From: Candidatus Sabulitectum sp.
GTDB lineage: Bacteria; Fermentibacterota; Fermentibacteria; Fermentibacterales; JCC-6
Assembly: GCA_029940175.1 (NCBI GenBank)
Contig: JAOZRM010000087.1
Location: 5,050 to 12,126 of the forward strand
Length of the DNA: 7,077 bases
Reading direction: 5' to 3'
Shown here: positions 5,542 to 7,077 of the stretch, piece after piece
How the letters are laid out: every line of letters begins with the position of its first letter
How positions within the stretch are numbered: position 1 is the stretch's first letter
Notes under the pieces: generated by a model
Seen by the model: the letters and a program-made list of their open reading frames with translations, nothing else
Told to the model about the DNA's origin: nothing
The model's database searches: none
Made by a program: the position numbers and the translations under genes

Positions 5542-5991
5542 ATGGGTGTTCTGCTTCTCATATCCAGTCTTTGTGTTCTTTCTGAGGAAGTGGATACCTT
5601 CCTGGATGAGTACAGATTTAATGGATACACCTTTCAATGGAGTAGTGGTTTATATTTATCCATTGGGGAGCCCGTTACTTTCTTGATTTACCCCAGAGCA
5701 GACCTGGAGGGTGTTCTTTGTGGAATAGGTGGAGAGGCCATTCTTGATCTTCGATTGGAACTCCTTGGGGGTGGTGTGGATATTATAGATGACCATCCGG
5801 ATGATCTCCCGGTACTTCATTTTACTACCGGATCTGATCCGGTGTCATATACTGTTTCCGTCACAGCCCTGGATATGCTTTACGGAGCCAGTGCAGACAG
5901 CGTTTATGTCTTTTGCGCCATGAGGCCTGTGAAAGAAGAATTTGATATTTTAGATCCGGTTGAATCGGACTCAGCAATAACGGGAGAGTGA
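5542..5991 (+). CDS. Small exported protein with a PPC-like beta-sandwich
   Basis: I do not recognise a named family with certainty. The 149-residue product starts with a short hydrophobic stretch (about 1-14, MGVLLLISSLCVLS), probably a signal sequence although it lacks a basic residue. The Cys at 11 is not in a proper lipobox. Residues about 22-127 resemble bacterial pre-peptidase C-terminal (PPC)-type beta-sandwich domains: YRFNGYTFQW, a LDLRLELLGGGVDI strand pair (68-81), DDHPDDLPVLHF (83-94), and YTVSVTALDM then YVFCAM (103-127). The tail (128-149) is acidic and probably disordered. The ATG at 5542 has AAGGA (5530-5534) seven bases upstream, overlapping the MalG-like gene's end. The PorV-like gene starts one base after its stop. 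An exported accessory or structural role is plausible; no catalytic motif is visible. A perfect 17-base palindrome lies inside it (5827-5843). Confidence 0.8.
   Translation: MGVLLLISSLCVLSEEVDTFLDEYRFNGYTFQWSSGLYLSIGEPVTFLIYPRADLEGVLCGIGGEAILDLRLELLGGGVDIIDDHPDDLPVLHFTTGSDPVSYTVSVTALDMLYGASADSVYVFCAMRPVKEEFDILDPVESDSAITGE
5827..5843. repeat. Perfect 17-base palindrome inside the PPC-like gene
   Basis: ACCGGATC-T-GATCCGGT is a perfect inverted repeat of two 8-base arms around one T. It lies within coding sequence (residues about 96-101, TGSDP). It may be chance from codon choice or a protein-binding site; a loop of one base makes it a poor RNA hairpin without opening some pairs. Confidence 0.5.
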
Positions 5992-5992
5992 T

Positions 5993-6907
5993 ATGAAAAG
6001 GACCTGTGCTTTAGCTCTGTTAATGATTCTATCGGCCAGTGCCGGTGGAACCGCTGGTTTTGCATTTCTGCAGGTTCCTACTGGAGCAAGGGCGGTAGCT
6101 ATGGGGGGTGCATTTACTGCGGTTCCCGGTGATCCGCTTGCACTTTACTGGAATCCTGCTGCATCCGTGCATACTGACGGTAGCGTACTTTCAACAACAT
6201 ACACCAGCTACATGATGGACATGCAGGCGGGATTTATCAGCTGGATTAACCCCAGAGAGAATGACGTCATTGGCGTTTCTCTTAACTACTTCTATGGTGG
6301 AGAATTTGACCGGACTACAATGGAAGACCCAATGGGTACAGGGGAACAGTTCTCTTCCAATAGTATGGCCCTGGCAGGTTCGTGGGCAAAACCGCTTACG
6401 GAGACTATTTCCGTCGGAGTTACCGGTCGATTTATTTACTCTCAGATTGACAGCTACAATGCAAACGGATTCAGTGTGGATCTTGGCGGGATGTACAGCC
6501 CTTCAGCAGTTCCTGGCCTTACAGGAGCACTGGTTGTAAGAAATGCAGGAGTACAGACAAAGGCGTTCTACAGCGAAAATGACCCAATGCCAACGGAGAT
6601 AGCAGCAGGCGTGTCACAATCGCTTCTCGAAGGCAATCTTCTTGTTGCCGCCGATTTCACAATGCCCCTTGAGGGAGACTTTGATGCTGCAGCCGGTGTG
6701 GAGTACAAACCAATTGATATGCTTGCACTGAGAACGGGATGGAGCCTTTCCGCAAAAGATACAGCAGATAATGCCGGCGGTGGCTTCGTTGATGCCATGG
6801 GTTTTGGGATGGGAACTCACTACAATCAGTTCTCTCTTGATTATGCCTGGAAACCCTATGCAGACCTTGGAAACACACACCGAATTTCACTGGGAATGAA
6901 TATTTAG
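5993..6907 (+). CDS. PorV/PorQ-family outer-membrane beta-barrel protein
   Basis: The 304-residue product has a signal peptide (about 1-22, MKRTCALALLMILSASAGG). It is followed by the family hallmark FAFLQVPTGARAVAMGGAFTAV (24-44) and LYWNPAA (51-57). The remainder is alternating aromatic/hydrophobic strands with glycine-rich turns, ending HRISLGMNI, as expected for an outer-membrane barrel of the FadL-like PorV/PorQ (UPF0164) group. PorV members in Bacteroidetes act with the type IX secretion system as shuttle or attachment proteins, but the family is wide and many members have no known role. No other T9SS genes or C-terminal sorting domains are seen here, so a secretion role is not claimed. 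The start has GGGAG (5982-5986) just upstream and is one base after the previous stop, making this the last of five co-directional genes. No terminator separates it from the tRNA promoter, whose -35 begins eight bases after the stop. Confidence 0.88.
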   Translation: MKRTCALALLMILSASAGGTAGFAFLQVPTGARAVAMGGAFTAVPGDPLALYWNPAASVHTDGSVLSTTYTSYMMDMQAGFISWINPRENDVIGVSLNYFYGGEFDRTTMEDPMGTGEQFSSNSMALAGSWAKPLTETISVGVTGRFIYSQIDSYNANGFSVDLGGMYSPSAVPGLTGALVVRNAGVQTKAFYSENDPMPTEIAAGVSQSLLEGNLLVAADFTMPLEGDFDAAAGVEYKPIDMLALRTGWSLSAKDTADNAGGGFVDAMGFGMGTHYNQFSLDYAWKPYADLGNTHRISLGMNI

Positions 6908-6914
6908 AGAAGAG

Positions 6915-6943
6915 TTGACTTTTTTCGTTCTTTATGCTATAGT
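6915..6943 (+). promoter_or_regulatory. Promoter of the initiator tRNA gene, sigma-70 type
   Basis: The -35 is TTGACT (6915-6920) and the -10 is TATAGT (6938-6943), with 17-base spacing and a TG at 6935-6936 just before the -10. The expected start is around 6950, a few bases before the mature tRNA 5' end at 6955. Confidence 0.82.
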
Positions 6944-6954
6944 TGCTCCTCAAT

Positions 6955-7031
<77 letters not shown>

Positions 7032-7038
7032 AGATTAG

Positions 7039-7066
7039 ATCCCGGCACTTCGGTGCCGGGATTTTT
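7039..7066 (+). terminator. Strong rho-independent terminator after the initiator tRNA
   Basis: ATCCCGGCAC (7039-7048) pairs perfectly with GTGCCGGGAT (7053-7062) around a TTCG loop (7049-7052) closed by C-G, the very stable UUCG tetraloop form. Five T follow (7062-7066). It begins seven bases after the tRNA CCA end. Confidence 0.93.
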
Positions 7067-7077
7067 GTCATCGCGCT

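Overview
This window reads as chromosomal DNA of a diderm (Gram-negative-type) bacterium. It carries a PorV/PorQ-like outer-membrane barrel gene, several exported proteins, a LexA repressor and an initiator tRNA. GC content looks moderate, in the mid-40s percent by eye. The PorV-like protein together with a Bacillus-like (GAAC-N4-GTTY) SOS box fits an FCB-group or related candidate phylum, but that placement is inference. I see no phage, transposon, CRISPR or defence genes.

Left part (1-2686). A Cof-type HAD phosphatase runs leftward off the window edge. Divergent from it is a second, unrelated HAD phosphatase of the phosphoglycolate-phosphatase type, starting at 890 behind a good Shine-Dalgarno. 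That gene meets lexA tail to tail with an 11-base overlap. lexA has a textbook promoter and an SOS box over its start region. Its -35 hexamer lies inside the hairpin of the terminator that ends the gene behind it. That upstream gene encodes a small exported protein of repeated glycine/aspartate beta-strand units, and it appears to start at an ATT codon.

Right part (2744-6907). Five rightward genes are packed with gaps of 9, -4, 3 and 1 bases and probably form one operon. In order they are: an exported protein joining a ComEA-like helix-hairpin-helix domain to a ComEC-like metallo-beta-lactamase domain; two CUT1-type (MalF-like and MalG-like) ABC importer permeases; a small exported protein resembling a pre-peptidase C-terminal (PPC)-type beta-sandwich; and the PorV-like outer-membrane protein. 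No solute-binding protein or ATPase gene is in the window, so the transported substrate cannot be named. The mix of outer-membrane, periplasmic and inner-membrane parts suggests an envelope or uptake function. Tight packing alone does not prove the genes work together.

Right end (6915-7066). An initiator tRNA-Met gene has its own near-consensus promoter and a strong UUCG-loop terminator.

The most unusual points are the HhH-MBL fusion in a permease/porin operon, the ATT start codon, and the terminator nested in the lexA promoter. I did not find a clear new molecular system; the five-gene operon is the best candidate for a closer look.
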